The notes under the pieces were generated by a model that saw only the letters and a program-made list of their open reading frames with translations, ran no database searches and was not told the origin of the DNA. From Pseudarthrobacter chlorophenolicus A6 (GTDB lineage Bacteria > Actinomycetota > Actinomycetes > Actinomycetales > Micrococcaceae): a DNA stretch of 64,000 nucleotides. Shown here piece after piece: positions 40,603 through 47,500 of the stretch (its first letter is position 1; every line of letters starts with the position of its first letter). The stretch spans positions 248,001-312,000 of the forward strand of contig NC_011879.1 of NCBI RefSeq assembly GCF_000022025.1, read 5' to 3'. A program made the position numbers and the translations under genes.

Positions 40603-40632
40603 ATGTGTGCGGAAGGGCCGCCCTGGCTCACC
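40603..40632 (-). promoter_or_regulatory. CACACAT-class promoter overlapping a hairpin
   Basis: GGTGAG, 17 nt, CACACAT, 7 nt to ATG 40595. The -35 and spacer lie inside the hairpin at 40613-40645. Confidence 0.8.
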
Positions 40633-40645
40633 GGGACGGCCCTTC
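40613..40645. terminator. hairpin overlapping the 40603 promoter
   Basis: 8-bp stem AAGGGCCG / CGGCCCTT extended by a few pairs after one mismatch. Lies just after the 3' end of the tRNA-like locus on the minus strand, so it may end that transcript while its loop carries the next -35. Confidence 0.55.
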
Positions 40646-40650
40646 TTATT

Positions 40651-40784
40651 GTCGGCTGGGAGGATTTGAACCTCATCTCCGGGACCATTCCCGGTGCTCT
40701 GGAGCTGGCATGTCGGCGGTGCCTGGAGGATCTAGAATCCGGCCCTTTGCCCTGCTTCGCCCTCACCTGATTGAGCTACCAGAC
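40651..40784 (-). tRNA. tRNA-like sequence, atypical or decayed, possible CUA anticodon
   Basis: Minus strand. D-arm-like TAGCTCAATCAGGTGAG at the 5' side and T-arm GAGGTTCAAATCCTC at the 3' side are clear. Acceptor ends GTC-TGG and CCA-GCC-GAC pair only in part. The best anticodon arm is GGA-TTCTAGA-TCC (loop at 40731-40737), giving CUA, which would read UAG. A CCGGGA/TCCCGG hairpin resembles a long variable arm. At 134 nt it is about 40-50 nt too long for a normal tRNA, with excess on both sides of the anticodon arm. No CCA encoded. Could be an inserted or degraded tRNA, or an RNA that mimics one. Confidence 0.4.
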
Positions 40785-40818
40785 GTCGGGGCCGCCGGGC
40801 CGAAGCCGGCAGCTGGTC

Positions 40819-41418
40819 TTACTGCGGTGCGAGCAGGTGCATTCCTGCCCGGTAGTAGCGCAGTTCGTTGACGCCTGCGCGGATGTCGGTGAGCGCGGTG
40901 TGGTCGCTGAGCTTCGGCGGCATGGCCTTCCAGTAGTCATAGCTCCAGCGGCGGACGAGCTCGCCCAGGCCGGAGATGTCGATGACGCGGTAGTCCATGT
41001 TCTTGCGGGTCTGCGGGAAGAACTTCTCGGTGACATCGAAGTCGAACTTCACGGAGTTGCCGCCGATCACCATGCCCCGGTACTTGGTGCCGTCAGCGAG
41101 TTCTTCACCCTTGGTGGGGAAGTACGGGGCAGCAAAGCTTGCCAGTGCATTGTCGAACTGGTCGCGAGTGACCGTGGAGGCCCGGACCTTGTCGAGCAAG
41201 CCGGTCTTGGTGTGCATATCGCGGACGAAGTCGCCCATGTAAGCGAGCTCCTCCTCGGTGGCGTGAATGGTGATGCCTTCGAGGACGGCCAGTTCGTTGA
41301 GTTGGCCGTCGGTGATGATGGCGGCACCCTCCAGCGGGACGGTAAACGGATCGCTCATCAGGCCGGTGGCCTCATAATCGACCCAGAGGATGTTGTCCGG
41401 GTTCGCGGTGATGGTCAT
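40819..41418 (-). CDS. orn: oligoribonuclease
   Basis: 199 aa. DEDDh 3'-5' exonuclease: WVDYEATGL (Asp and Glu of motif I), GNSVKFDFDVTEKFFPQ in motif II, DYRVIDISGL, and the C-terminal LSDHTALTDIRAGVNELRYY with the His and Asp of motif III. Degrades short RNAs and pGpG to nucleotides. Size and order are normal for Orn. Usually a chromosomal housekeeping gene, so a second copy on an accessory element is notable. Third gene of the 41903 operon. Confidence 0.9.
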   Translation of the reverse strand: MTITANPDNILWVDYEATGLMSDPFTVPLEGAAIITDGQLNELAVLEGITIHATEEELAYMGDFVRDMHTKTGLLDKVRASTVTRDQFDNALASFAAPYFPTKGEELADGTKYRGMVIGGNSVKFDFDVTEKFFPQTRKNMDYRVIDISGLGELVRRWSYDYWKAMPPKLSDHTALTDIRAGVNELRYYRAGMHLLAPQ

Positions 41419-41425
41419 GGTGTCC

Positions 41426-41620
41426 TCAGTCGTTGTAGGGGTTCGCGGCAAGGTCGGCGCGGCCGTCCCAGTCGCGGAGGGTTTCGGTGCCATCGCGCCA
41501 GGCGGCAGCAAGGTCGGGGTCATCGTAGGGGCAATCCGAGGAGTCCACATCCCCGAAGATGTCGGCGGGAACCTCTGCCCCGGCAACCCACGCCGCGGAC
41601 AGTTCCTTGCGCTCAGGCAC
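41426..41620 (-). CDS. hypothetical protein, 64 aa
   Basis: GTG start inside the end of the upstream gene (8-nt overlap), MPERKELSAAWVAGAEVPAD. Ends with DGTETLRDWDGRADL; DGTE-x-LRDWDG recurs in the 43617-44009 product. Acidic, function unknown. Confidence 0.65.
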   Translation of the reverse strand: MPERKELSAAWVAGAEVPADIFGDVDSSDCPYDDPDLAAAWRDGTETLRDWDGRADLAANPYND

Positions 41621-41903
41621 GGTAGCCGCTCCGCTCCAGCGCAAGGCTAATGTCCAGCAGCGGCTCCAGCCCGCAGTGATGTTCGTGGGTGCAGCCTTCG
41701 GGGGCGTCCCAGGCCGAGGCGGCGCAGGTGCATTCGCGGCGGTCCACGGAAAGAATTCCATTCCGGATCACCAGGTCATTCTCCGCCGGGGCCTCGGGTT
41801 CCGGGAACCTCTTCAGCAGGGCAACAAGCTGAGACTTGGTGACGACGCCGGGCGCGTGGATCGCTGCCCGGAGGGCACTGTGCAGGTCCGTGGAGGTTTC
41901 CAT
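41613..41903 (-). CDS. hypothetical protein, 96 aa
   Basis: Start METSTDLHSALRAAIHAPGV, 7 nt after a CACACAT block. Cys/His segment RRECTCAASAWDAPEGCTHE then HHCGLEP may bind zinc. First gene of the orn operon. Confidence 0.75.
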   Translation of the reverse strand: METSTDLHSALRAAIHAPGVVTKSQLVALLKRFPEPEAPAENDLVIRNGILSVDRRECTCAASAWDAPEGCTHEHHCGLEPLLDISLALERSGYRA

Positions 41904-41910
41904 AGTCCTC

Positions 41911-41940
41911 ATGTGTGCGGAGGAAATACTCGGTCTCCCC
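41911..41940 (-). promoter_or_regulatory. CACACAT-class promoter
   Basis: GGGGAG, 17 nt, CACACAT, 7 nt to ATG 41903. Divergent from the 41944-41971 promoter. Confidence 0.85.
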
Positions 41941-41943
41941 GTG

Positions 41944-41971
41944 TTGCCAGTGGGTCCAGTGTTGTTAGAGT
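41944..41971 (+). promoter_or_regulatory. standard promoter, leaderless GTG
   Basis: TTGCCA, 16 nt, TAGAGT, then 6 nt to GTG 41978. A housekeeping-type promoter that also predicts a leaderless start. Confidence 0.7.
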
Positions 41972-41977
41972 CAGCGC

Positions 41978-42838
41978 GTGAGCAAACAGCAGAGTATCCA
42001 GTGGGTTCTTCAAGCAACCCCGGCAGCGGCAACGGAACACATCCTCGCGGCGGCCCAGGCCTTGAAGTTCAAAGCCAACCCTGGGTCGGAAAACCAGATC
42101 CTGGTGGAGTCGCCCTTCTCCTTCCGGAGCAATACTTTCGCCGGAAAATACACTGGAACGGTTCTCGCTGACGGCGATGGAGCCGTGGTTGTCTGGGACA
42201 TCGAAGGCCAGGGGAGCAACCAGCCGAAGAACCTCCAGAAGCTGGCCGAGAAGCTTCCCGCCGGACTCCTGGTGAGCTCCGGACCTGTCATTGCCGCGGT
42301 CGCCGGTGCCAAGGGTGGAGGTGATGCCGAGTACCGGGCGAAGCACGGGATCCCGGCAGAGTCGTTTCTTGCCGTCGGAGTCGGTGGCTACTGCGCCTTT
42401 GATGGCCAGTTCCTGACCATCCAGCACGTAGGGGCGCTGGGTCGGCTCTCCGTCGGAAAGGGAGTGAAGAGGGTCCCGCTGGCCTCCATCTCGGCCGTGC
42501 AGATCAAGCCTGCAGGGGCCGTGATGAGCGGGTTCATCCAGTTCACGTTGCCGGGAAGCAATGAACGGCGCAGCGAGTTCGGCAAGCAGACCTTCGACGC
42601 TGCCGGCGATGAGAACTCCATCGTCTTCATCCGGGACCAGGAGCCTGCCTTCCTGGCCTTCCGTGATGTGCTTGAGCAGGCTATTGCGGCACGGCACAGC
42701 CCGGTTGCCGCAGCGGCCCCGGCCCCGGCTCCGACCGTTCTGGACCAGATCGCCCAGCTCGCCGGACTCCGGGACGCGGGAGTCCTTACCGCTGAGGAGT
42801 TCGACGCCAAGAAGGCCGAGCTGCTGAGCCGCCTCTAG
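41978..42838 (+). CDS. DUF4429 protein with C-terminal SHOCT domain
   Basis: 286 aa, GTG start. Residues about 125-230 match DUF4429 (GYCAFDGQFLTIQHVGALGR, VPLASISAVQIKPAG, GFIQFTLPG), a PH-like domain; residues 30-95 are a beta-rich N-terminal module. A Pro/Ala linker leads to a SHOCT motif (LAGLRDAGVLTAEEFDAKKA) at the C terminus, often an oligomerisation segment. Cytoplasmic, role unknown. Convergent with 42835-43149, stops overlapping. Confidence 0.85.
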   Translation: MSKQQSIQWVLQATPAAATEHILAAAQALKFKANPGSENQILVESPFSFRSNTFAGKYTGTVLADGDGAVVVWDIEGQGSNQPKNLQKLAEKLPAGLLVSSGPVIAAVAGAKGGGDAEYRAKHGIPAESFLAVGVGGYCAFDGQFLTIQHVGALGRLSVGKGVKRVPLASISAVQIKPAGAVMSGFIQFTLPGSNERRSEFGKQTFDAAGDENSIVFIRDQEPAFLAFRDVLEQAIAARHSPVAAAAPAPAPTVLDQIAQLAGLRDAGVLTAEEFDAKKAELLSRL

Positions 42839-43149
42839 GAGACGGCGGGGCGCCGGTAGAACCGCTCCAGCACGGTTGCCTCGTCAACGAGTTTTCCTTC
42901 GGTGTCGACGTGCTTTCCCTGGCCCTTCATCCGCAAGTAGCGGGCGTGCCAGTACATGGCAGCCAGCTCCTCGTCGGTGAGGGTTCGGAGCCGCGGTCGG
43001 CCAACGCAGATGTGGCCCCAGTTCCCGGCCGGCTTCTCGGCGAGTGTCCCGGGCAGGAAGTACAGGCCGGTGCGATCTTCCCGGTCGTAGATGACGACGT
43101 CGAAGGGCTTGTAGGCGGGCGCCTCAGTGGCTGCCGGTGACGCTGTCAT
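42835..43149 (-). CDS. hypothetical protein, 104 aa
   Basis: Start MTASPAATEAPAYKPFDVVI, with AAAGGAAAA upstream. Contains DRTGLYFLPGTLAEKPAGNW and a basic-aromatic YWHARYLRMKGQGKH. Last gene of the 44458 operon. Confidence 0.75.
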   Translation of the reverse strand: MTASPAATEAPAYKPFDVVIYDREDRTGLYFLPGTLAEKPAGNWGHICVGRPRLRTLTDEELAAMYWHARYLRMKGQGKHVDTEGKLVDEATVLERFYRRPAVS

Positions 43150-43164
43150 AGCGGTTTTCCTTTG

Positions 43165-43620
43165 TTATTTGGTGGCCGTTGGGTGGCGAAGGTGGTTGGC
43201 TGCCTGGGTCCAGCCGAGATTTGTCTCATCACTCCACCTGAACCTTCCGGCGGTCCGCCGGTGGGCGACTTCTTCGTCGAGCTTGTCCGCCAGGCGCAGG
43301 CGCTCAGCGTCTGCAACACCGGCTGTCTCGGCGACGCCGGCTGCCTCCAGCAGGTCAGCGACATGGTAGGCGTGCTCGGCCCAGATGGCGTCGTCTCCGA
43401 CCAGGTCGACGTGGCTGGACTGGAAGCCGCAACCCGTGCCCATGCAGTCGATAACGACAGTGCGGCCATCGGCGACTGCCGGCCGCGGCCAGTGGGTCAC
43501 CAGCGTCTGGGCGATGATGTCCTTGCCAGTGGCGCAGGCGGGCCGGTGTGGGGTCTCGGCGGGCGGCTTCCATGGCTGGGGGCGGTCGCTCGGGCGGCCG
43601 GTGGTGTTGGTCTGCATCAT
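43165..43620 (-). CDS. hypothetical protein, 151 aa
   Basis: ATGA overlap with the upstream gene. Middle has VVIDCMGTGCGFQSSHVDLV then AIWAEHAYHVADLLEAAGVA; the paired cysteines and nearby histidines could hold zinc. N-terminal 35 residues are Pro-rich and probably disordered. Function unknown. Confidence 0.75.
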   Translation of the reverse strand: MMQTNTTGRPSDRPQPWKPPAETPHRPACATGKDIIAQTLVTHWPRPAVADGRTVVIDCMGTGCGFQSSHVDLVGDDAIWAEHAYHVADLLEAAGVAETAGVADAERLRLADKLDEEVAHRRTAGRFRWSDETNLGWTQAANHLRHPTATK

Positions 43621-44009
43621 GCCTCCGTTGCGGCGGTCAGGTCGGTGAACTTGTACACGTCCGAGGGGCGCCCGGCGTAGGTGACGGCGGGATCGACGGT
43701 AGACGCGGTCTCGGCGCGGCGGCCGTCCGCGGTCTTCCAGGATCCGGGGCGGTCGTTGACCCAGCCGTCCCAGTCACGGAGCCACTCGGTGCCGTCCGCG
43801 TCGACGGCACGGAATGCCGGGAGGCTCGGGGGTTGCGGGCCGGTGCTGCCCCACCCTTCACTGAACAGGTCCCGGACCTTCTTTTCTTCGACGATGGTGA
43901 TGGAGCGGCGGGTGACCGGGGTGACGGCGTGGGGACAGCCGAGGTTGCAGACCTCGGCGTACTTGGCCCCTTTTTCGTCGATGGCAGCTACTGATCCGGC
44001 ACGCAGCAT
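43617..44009 (-). CDS. hypothetical protein, 130 aa
   Basis: TAATG overlap with the upstream gene. N-terminal beta part with CNLGCPHAVTPVTRRSITIV; central DADGTEWLRDWDGWVNDRPG shares DGTE-x-LRDWDG with the 41426-41620 product, suggesting a small shared module. Function unknown. Confidence 0.75.
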   Translation of the reverse strand: MLRAGSVAAIDEKGAKYAEVCNLGCPHAVTPVTRRSITIVEEKKVRDLFSEGWGSTGPQPPSLPAFRAVDADGTEWLRDWDGWVNDRPGSWKTADGRRAETASTVDPAVTYAGRPSDVYKFTDLTAATEA

Positions 44010-44458
44010 TATGCCCTCCGAGCGATGAAGGCCAGGTTTTCAATGGCGGTGACGAGTTCGGTGTGGGAGGCGCCCTCGGTCTGGATGCCGAGTCGTTCCG
44101 CGGCGCCGTAGACGGCGTGCTGGAGCTTGACCAGGCGGGCCCGGTCGCCGACATGATCCTGCGGCGGGGTTGCGTGGATGCGGACTTCCAAGGCGGTGCG
44201 GACTGCCGTGGAGCCAGGGGTGCGCTGCTGGGTGGCGGCGTTCATGGCTTCGATGTCTGTCAGGTAGGCCCAGCTGAATGTGTCGTAGGGGATGTTGCCG
44301 GCGCTGGAGGTCCATCCCGCAGCGGTGTGCAGCATGATGCCTGTCGAGGTGCCGCCGCCGGATGCGAAGCGGTAGTGGAAGGACGCCACGGTGCCGATCG
44401 GGGGCTCCGTCTCAGGAATGGAGGGGAGGATCGGCTGGGTGGCTGCTTCTGTGCTCAT
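44009..44458 (-). CDS. hypothetical protein, 149 aa
   Basis: Start MSTEAATQPILPSIPETEPP, 7 nt after a CACACAT block. N-terminal beta-rich domain (GTVASFHYRFASGGGTSTGI), C-terminal helices. First gene of the operon 44009, 43617, 43165, 42835. Confidence 0.75.
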   Translation of the reverse strand: MSTEAATQPILPSIPETEPPIGTVASFHYRFASGGGTSTGIMLHTAAGWTSSAGNIPYDTFSWAYLTDIEAMNAATQQRTPGSTAVRTALEVRIHATPPQDHVGDRARLVKLQHAVYGAAERLGIQTEGASHTELVTAIENLAFIARRA

Positions 44459-44465
44459 GGCTCTC

Positions 44466-44495
44466 ATGTGTGCGGAGGAGGAGAGAGCCCTTCCC
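44466..44495 (-). promoter_or_regulatory. CACACAT-class promoter, weak -35
   Basis: GGGAAG, 17 nt, CACACAT, 7 nt to ATG 44458. Confidence 0.65.
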
Positions 44496-44500
44496 GACAG

Positions 44501-44695
44501 CTATCTACGGAAGCGCTCGGCGATCACTCGCCCTGCGATGGCGGCAGGCACCAGGACGATGCTCGCGATCGCTACAGGTATCGCGAACAGTGCGGTGCCG
44601 ATCAGGAGCGCGGCCGCAACTGGTGCTGGCGGAAGCTGGTCGTAGTCTTCGGATTCGCTGTCGAGAATCGACAGTCCGACGGTGGTTGATTCCAT
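44501..44695 (-). CDS. small membrane protein, 64 aa
   Basis: Start MESTTVGLSILDSESEDYDQ. Acidic N terminus, then a hydrophobic stretch VAAALLIGTALFAIPVAIAS that may form a helix or hairpin, basic end. ATG follows the upstream stop by 2 nt. Confidence 0.7.
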   Translation of the reverse strand: MESTTVGLSILDSESEDYDQLPPAPVAAALLIGTALFAIPVAIASIVLVPAAIAGRVIAERFRR

Positions 44696-44697
44696 GG

Positions 44698-44958
44698 TTA
44701 GTCCTTTGCCGCTGGTGTCCGGACGATGCGGACGATCTTGTCGAGCGGGACGCCGAGGGGCATGCCCTGGGCGGTGCCGCGGGAGGAGACCGGCACGGAA
44801 ACGAGAAGATCCCCGGTGCGGCCATGTTTGCGCATGTTGGTGGTGTCGGCGTCGGCCAGCGCGGTCCAGTGCTTCCCGCCCTTGCCGTGCACGAAGGTCT
44901 GGCCGGCCTTGATGTCCTGGGCCAGGACGAACTGCCGGGGAGCCAGCGGGTCACGCAT
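44698..44958 (-). CDS. hypothetical beta-rich protein, 86 aa
   Basis: Start MRDPLAPRQFVLAQDIKAGQ overlapping the upstream gene by 8 nt. VLAQDIKAGQTFVHGKGGKH and DLLVSVPVSSRGTAQGMPLG suggest a small beta barrel. Function unknown. Confidence 0.75.
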   Translation of the reverse strand: MRDPLAPRQFVLAQDIKAGQTFVHGKGGKHWTALADADTTNMRKHGRTGDLLVSVPVSSRGTAQGMPLGVPLDKIVRIVRTPAAKD

Positions 44959-45199
44959 GCTGGGCCTGCTTCTCGTCGCCGGGGTATGGGTTGGCGCGGT
45001 TGGGACCGACCTTGCCGTAGCCGTCGTGGCTGAAGTCGACCAACGCCGCGTACTCCTGGTCGGAGACACCGGCAAGGTAGCCTTCACGCCAGACAGCAGC
45101 GAAGTAGCCCGCGGCATCGGCTGCCTGCCTGCGGCCGGTGAGGCACCAGGTGAGCAGCGACGCGATGATGGCTGTGGCGAAGATGAGGGCGATGTCCAT
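44951..45199 (-). CDS. single-pass membrane protein, 82 aa
   Basis: Start MDIALIFATAIIASLLTWCL, 7 nt after a CACACAT block. N-terminal membrane helix, then WREGYLAGVSDQEYAALVDF and a polar tail. First of three linked genes. Confidence 0.75.
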   Translation of the reverse strand: MDIALIFATAIIASLLTWCLTGRRQAADAAGYFAAVWREGYLAGVSDQEYAALVDFSHDGYGKVGPNRANPYPGDEKQAQHA

Positions 45200-45206
45200 A
45201 CCTGCA

Positions 45207-45236
45207 ATGTGTGCGGAGGAATCGGCCAACCTCTCC
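45207..45236 (-). promoter_or_regulatory. CACACAT-class promoter
   Basis: GGAGAG, 17 nt, CACACAT, 7 nt to ATG 45199. Confidence 0.8.
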
Positions 45237-45241
45237 GGAGG

Positions 45242-45640
45242 CTATCCTTTCGTGGTCTCCGCCTCATCCTGGGACCTGGCAGCCTCTTCGAGTGCTGAGT
45301 CGAGGGCGCGGCGGATGATCTTGGCTCGCTCGATGTCGGTTTTTCCGGCGCTGACAAACAGGACAGCGATGCGCGGCGTCAGGCGGAAGCGGAACCCGCG
45401 GCCGCCGGCGAGGAGCATGGAAAGGTATCCGCCACGATTGCCGCTGTGGGCGGCAGTCCATGTCTGAAAGCCTCCATTGCGGCCGACCTTTTCCGGAACC
45501 CGAATCTCCTGAAGCCTTGCCCATCTTCCGGCGGACCATTTCTCGTAGAGCAGCCACGCCCCAAAGAAGGCCGAAGCGGCTACTGCAAGCATCACTACGA
45601 CGATGGGCAGCGCCAGGACTCCCCACCAAAAGTCGCTCAT
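45242..45640 (-). CDS. single-pass membrane protein, 132 aa
   Basis: ATGA overlap with the upstream gene. Membrane helix WGVLALPIVVVMLAVAASAF at residues 6-25, basic junction, then a soluble domain with GFRFRLTPRIAVLFVSAGKT and a charged C-terminal helix. Function unknown. Confidence 0.75.
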   Translation of the reverse strand: MSDFWWGVLALPIVVVMLAVAASAFFGAWLLYEKWSAGRWARLQEIRVPEKVGRNGGFQTWTAAHSGNRGGYLSMLLAGGRGFRFRLTPRIAVLFVSAGKTDIERAKIIRRALDSALEEAARSQDEAETTKG

Positions 45641-45849
45641 GCTGGGATAGCCATTTCAGCGCCGAACTGTGCGGAGTCGGCTTCGGGCCGGACGATGTAC
45701 TGCAAGCCGCTCCGCTCCACCTCGACGTGCTTGCCGGCGAGGTTGATCTGCACGGAACCGTCTTCAAGGATGGTCAGCTGCATCAGGCCTTCGATAGTCG
45801 CCTGGGTGGAGCCGCCGACGGTTTCGACGGTGAACTGGGGGTGTGCCAT
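45637..45849 (-). CDS. small protein, paralog of 46158-46397
   Basis: 70 aa, start MAHPQFTVETVGGSTQATIE; an in-frame GTG at 45882 would add 11 residues. Shares with its paralog the layout (H)-x-(F/V)T-x-ET-x-G-(G/D)S-x-(A/V), a central DG(S/H)(V/I)-x-I-x-LA strand, and VEVERSG / VYVERDE. Coupled to 45242. Confidence 0.7.
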   Translation of the reverse strand: MAHPQFTVETVGGSTQATIEGLMQLTILEDGSVQINLAGKHVEVERSGLQYIVRPEADSAQFGAEMAIPA

Positions 45850-45885
45850 GGTGCTGCCTTCCGGGCCGGGAGTGTTCTCCACGCC

Positions 45886-45915
45886 ATGTGTGCGGAAGAC
45901 GCGGGCTAGCTCCCC
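45886..45915 (-). promoter_or_regulatory. CACACAT-class promoter
   Basis: GGGGAG, 17 nt, CACACAT; 36 nt to ATG 45849 (or 3 nt to the alternative GTG). Confidence 0.7.
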
Positions 45916-45918
45916 GGG

Positions 45919-46161
45919 CTACTTGACTTCGGCCAGGACCCTGAGCACCGCGGCGAGATTTTCGGACGGGGTTCCATTTGGCTCCCAGCGACCAAGGGAC
46001 GCCGAGGCGATTTCGCCGTGCTCGGTGTAGGCCAGCTGGAGCAGCCAGCCTTGGCTGTGCCGGAAGTCATCGTGCAGCGGTCCTGCCCCACCGAGAGGTG
46101 TCCATGCCTTCGATCCGGCAGCAGCGGCGCGTATCCGGTGACGGGCACTGGAACCCCTCAC
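45919..46161 (-). CDS. hypothetical protein, 80 aa
   Basis: GTG start overlapping the upstream stop as GTGA. C-terminal half (SQGWLLQLAYTEHGEIASAS, then LAAVLRVLAEVK) looks like a normal small domain; the first 25 residues are Arg/Ala-rich and the true start could lie later. Confidence 0.55.
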   Translation of the reverse strand: MRGSSARHRIRAAAAGSKAWTPLGGAGPLHDDFRHSQGWLLQLAYTEHGEIASASLGRWEPNGTPSENLAAVLRVLAEVK

Positions 46162-46397
46162 TGCAGACCCAATTCGGCGCGCATCTGGTCCCGGAGTTCC
46201 GGGGCCACATAAGCGAGCCTCGGGTGGTAGGGCGCGATAGTGATGCCGTTGACCTCCTCATCGCGTTCCACGTACACGCCGTCGTTGGCCAGGCGGATGG
46301 TGATGTGGCCGTCGGAGATGCTCATCCAGAGGACTCCATCGACGGTGACCCGGGCGGAGTCGCCAGCGGTTTCGGTGGTGACTTTGTGATTGGCCAT
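46158..46397 (-). CDS. small protein, paralog of 45637-45849
   Basis: 79 aa, start MANHKVTTETAGDSARVTVD with GAAAGGCTCC ahead. Same beta-rich N-terminal module as its paralog, with an added basic/acidic C-terminal helix (ELRDQMRAELGLQ). Follows the RNA ligase gene by 14 nt. Confidence 0.75.
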   Translation of the reverse strand: MANHKVTTETAGDSARVTVDGVLWMSISDGHITIRLANDGVYVERDEEVNGITIAPYHPRLAYVAPELRDQMRAELGLQ

Positions 46398-47148
46398 CGG
46401 GGAGCCTTTCGCTAGGAGTGCTTGACGAGCCACTTGTTGTTGATGGCCTTCATTCCGGTCCGGCCCTGGAGCTCGGGGATGCGGGTGCCGGCGGTGTTGT
46501 GCCAGACGATGCCTTCAGCCATGACCGCGGGATTCAGGGCGGACTTCATGCCTTCCACCTGCGCGAGGGCCTCATCGACGGTGGCGGGCAGTTCCAGGTC
46601 CAGGACCGGTGTGCCGATCTCTTCGATGGCAGCAGGCCATTCCGACCGGGGCACGAACACGCCATCGCGCAGGAGGTTGAAGGCGAGGAACTTCTTGCCG
46701 GCTTCCTTGAGAGTGTTCTTGGCGAGGACGCCGGCGCCGTACAGTTCACCCTGGACGGTGTACCCGACCGGGAGCCGGTCAAGGATGCTGTACTCTGCGG
46801 CGATCTTCCACGGCACAGTGGCCTCAGCCGGGCTGGCCGGCGCGGAGAACTCCCACTCGCGGCCGGCAACGCGCAAGACTCCGCCGTCGTTGATAAAGGT
46901 GGTGGACTCACCGTCCACCTTCTCGGTGGCAATCCAGTCGTAGTCGGCGCGGAGTTCGGTGAAAACATCGGTCAGGTTCTGGACGCGCTCGGCACCGGTC
47001 CTGGGTGCGAACCGGGTAGGAAACTCGCCGGACACCGTTCCGGCGATCTCAGCGGGGATTGGCTTCTCGTACTTCGTCACTCCGAGCACGGTGGCGAGGT
47101 CTTCGCCCTCGGCCAGGGATTCCAGTTCCGGGAACAGGCTGGCCGGCC

Positions 47149-47199
47149 GTCGGGGACAGGGTCGTCTACTTTGAGATCGACAGTCACTTGCCCATGGCC
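47149..47199 (+). other. RNA ligase block B (inverted)
   Basis: Plus-strand reading VGDRVVYFEIDSHLPMA, the conserved segment that follows the N-terminal strand in DRB0094-type RNA ligases. It belongs between blocks A and C but lies next to the C-terminal body, on the opposite strand. Confidence 0.8.
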
Positions 47200-47228
47200 A
47201 GGCCCTGGGAGTAGATGCCGCGCATGCG
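47196..47228 (-). other. RNA ligase block D (correct strand, displaced)
   Basis: Minus-strand reading RMRGIYSQGLA, matching the family's RLRG-x-x-SQGL motif. Overlaps block B by four bases (GGCC palindrome). Confidence 0.8.
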
Positions 47229-47231
47229 GTG

Positions 47232-47313
47232 GCCGATCCCCGCTTCGCTTTCCTGGAACCACGCGGCGCCAAGACCTTCAACGGCCTCCACGGCCACGTC
47301 CTCAAGACCGCCC
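47232..47313 (+). other. RNA ligase block C (inverted)
   Basis: Plus-strand reading ADPRFAFLEPRGAKTFNG followed by LHGHVLKTAR. Should join block B through the shared TGGCC and block D through ACCGC. Confidence 0.8.
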
Positions 47314-47320
47314 GAGGGGC

Positions 47321-47455
47321 ATGGAAACCCTCGAAGCCGTGCGCCCTCTCGCCACCGTTGAAACTGTCACTGCGATGCTCCCGATCGAAAACGCTGACTT
47401 TATCGCAGCGGCCAAGGTCCGCGGCTGGAACCTGGTCGTGAAAAAGGACGAGGTC
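47321..47455 (+). other. RNA ligase block A (inverted start region)
   Basis: Plus-strand ATG and 45 codons, METLEAVRPLATVETVTAML to GWNLVVKKDEV, the N terminus of the ligase. Bounded by the 7-bp inverted repeat GAGGGGC (47314-47320) and GCCCCTC (47456-47462). Confidence 0.85.
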
Positions 47456-47462
47456 GCCCCTC

Positions 47463-47492
47463 ATGTGTGGGGCGGCGGCCGTAACGCTCACC
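47463..47492 (-). promoter_or_regulatory. CACACAT-class promoter of the rearranged RNA ligase
   Basis: GGTGAG, 17 nt, CACACAT, then GAGGGGC with no start codon after it. In the unrearranged orientation the 7-nt gap ends at the ligase ATG. Confidence 0.85.
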
Positions 47493-47500
47493 GGCAGGGG

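Larger units (their letters stand above)
46412..47462 (-). pseudogene. RNA ligase gene with its 5' third rearranged by inversions
   Basis: The C-terminal 242 codons (46412 to about 47140, minus strand) are a normal Rnl-type RNA ligase: motif I TEKVDGEST with the nucleotidyl lysine, GREWEF, GYTVQGELYGAG, and AEGIVWHN. Upstream, the N-terminal coding sequence is present but scrambled into four blocks: A, codons 1-45, plus strand 47321-47455; B, plus strand 47149-47199; C, plus strand 47232-47313; D, minus strand 47196-47228. Read in the order A, B, C, D, then the 242-codon body, they join to one continuous protein of about 340 aa. Block A is flanked by GAGGGGC / GCCCCTC; flipping it puts the ATG exactly 7 nt after the CACACAT block. 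As it stands no full ligase can be made. Confidence 0.85.

Noticed and set aside
40651..40784. tmRNA or a normal tRNA at this locus
   Set aside because: Too short and lacking a tag reading frame for tmRNA; too long and poorly paired at the acceptor for a normal tRNA. Kept only as tRNA-like.
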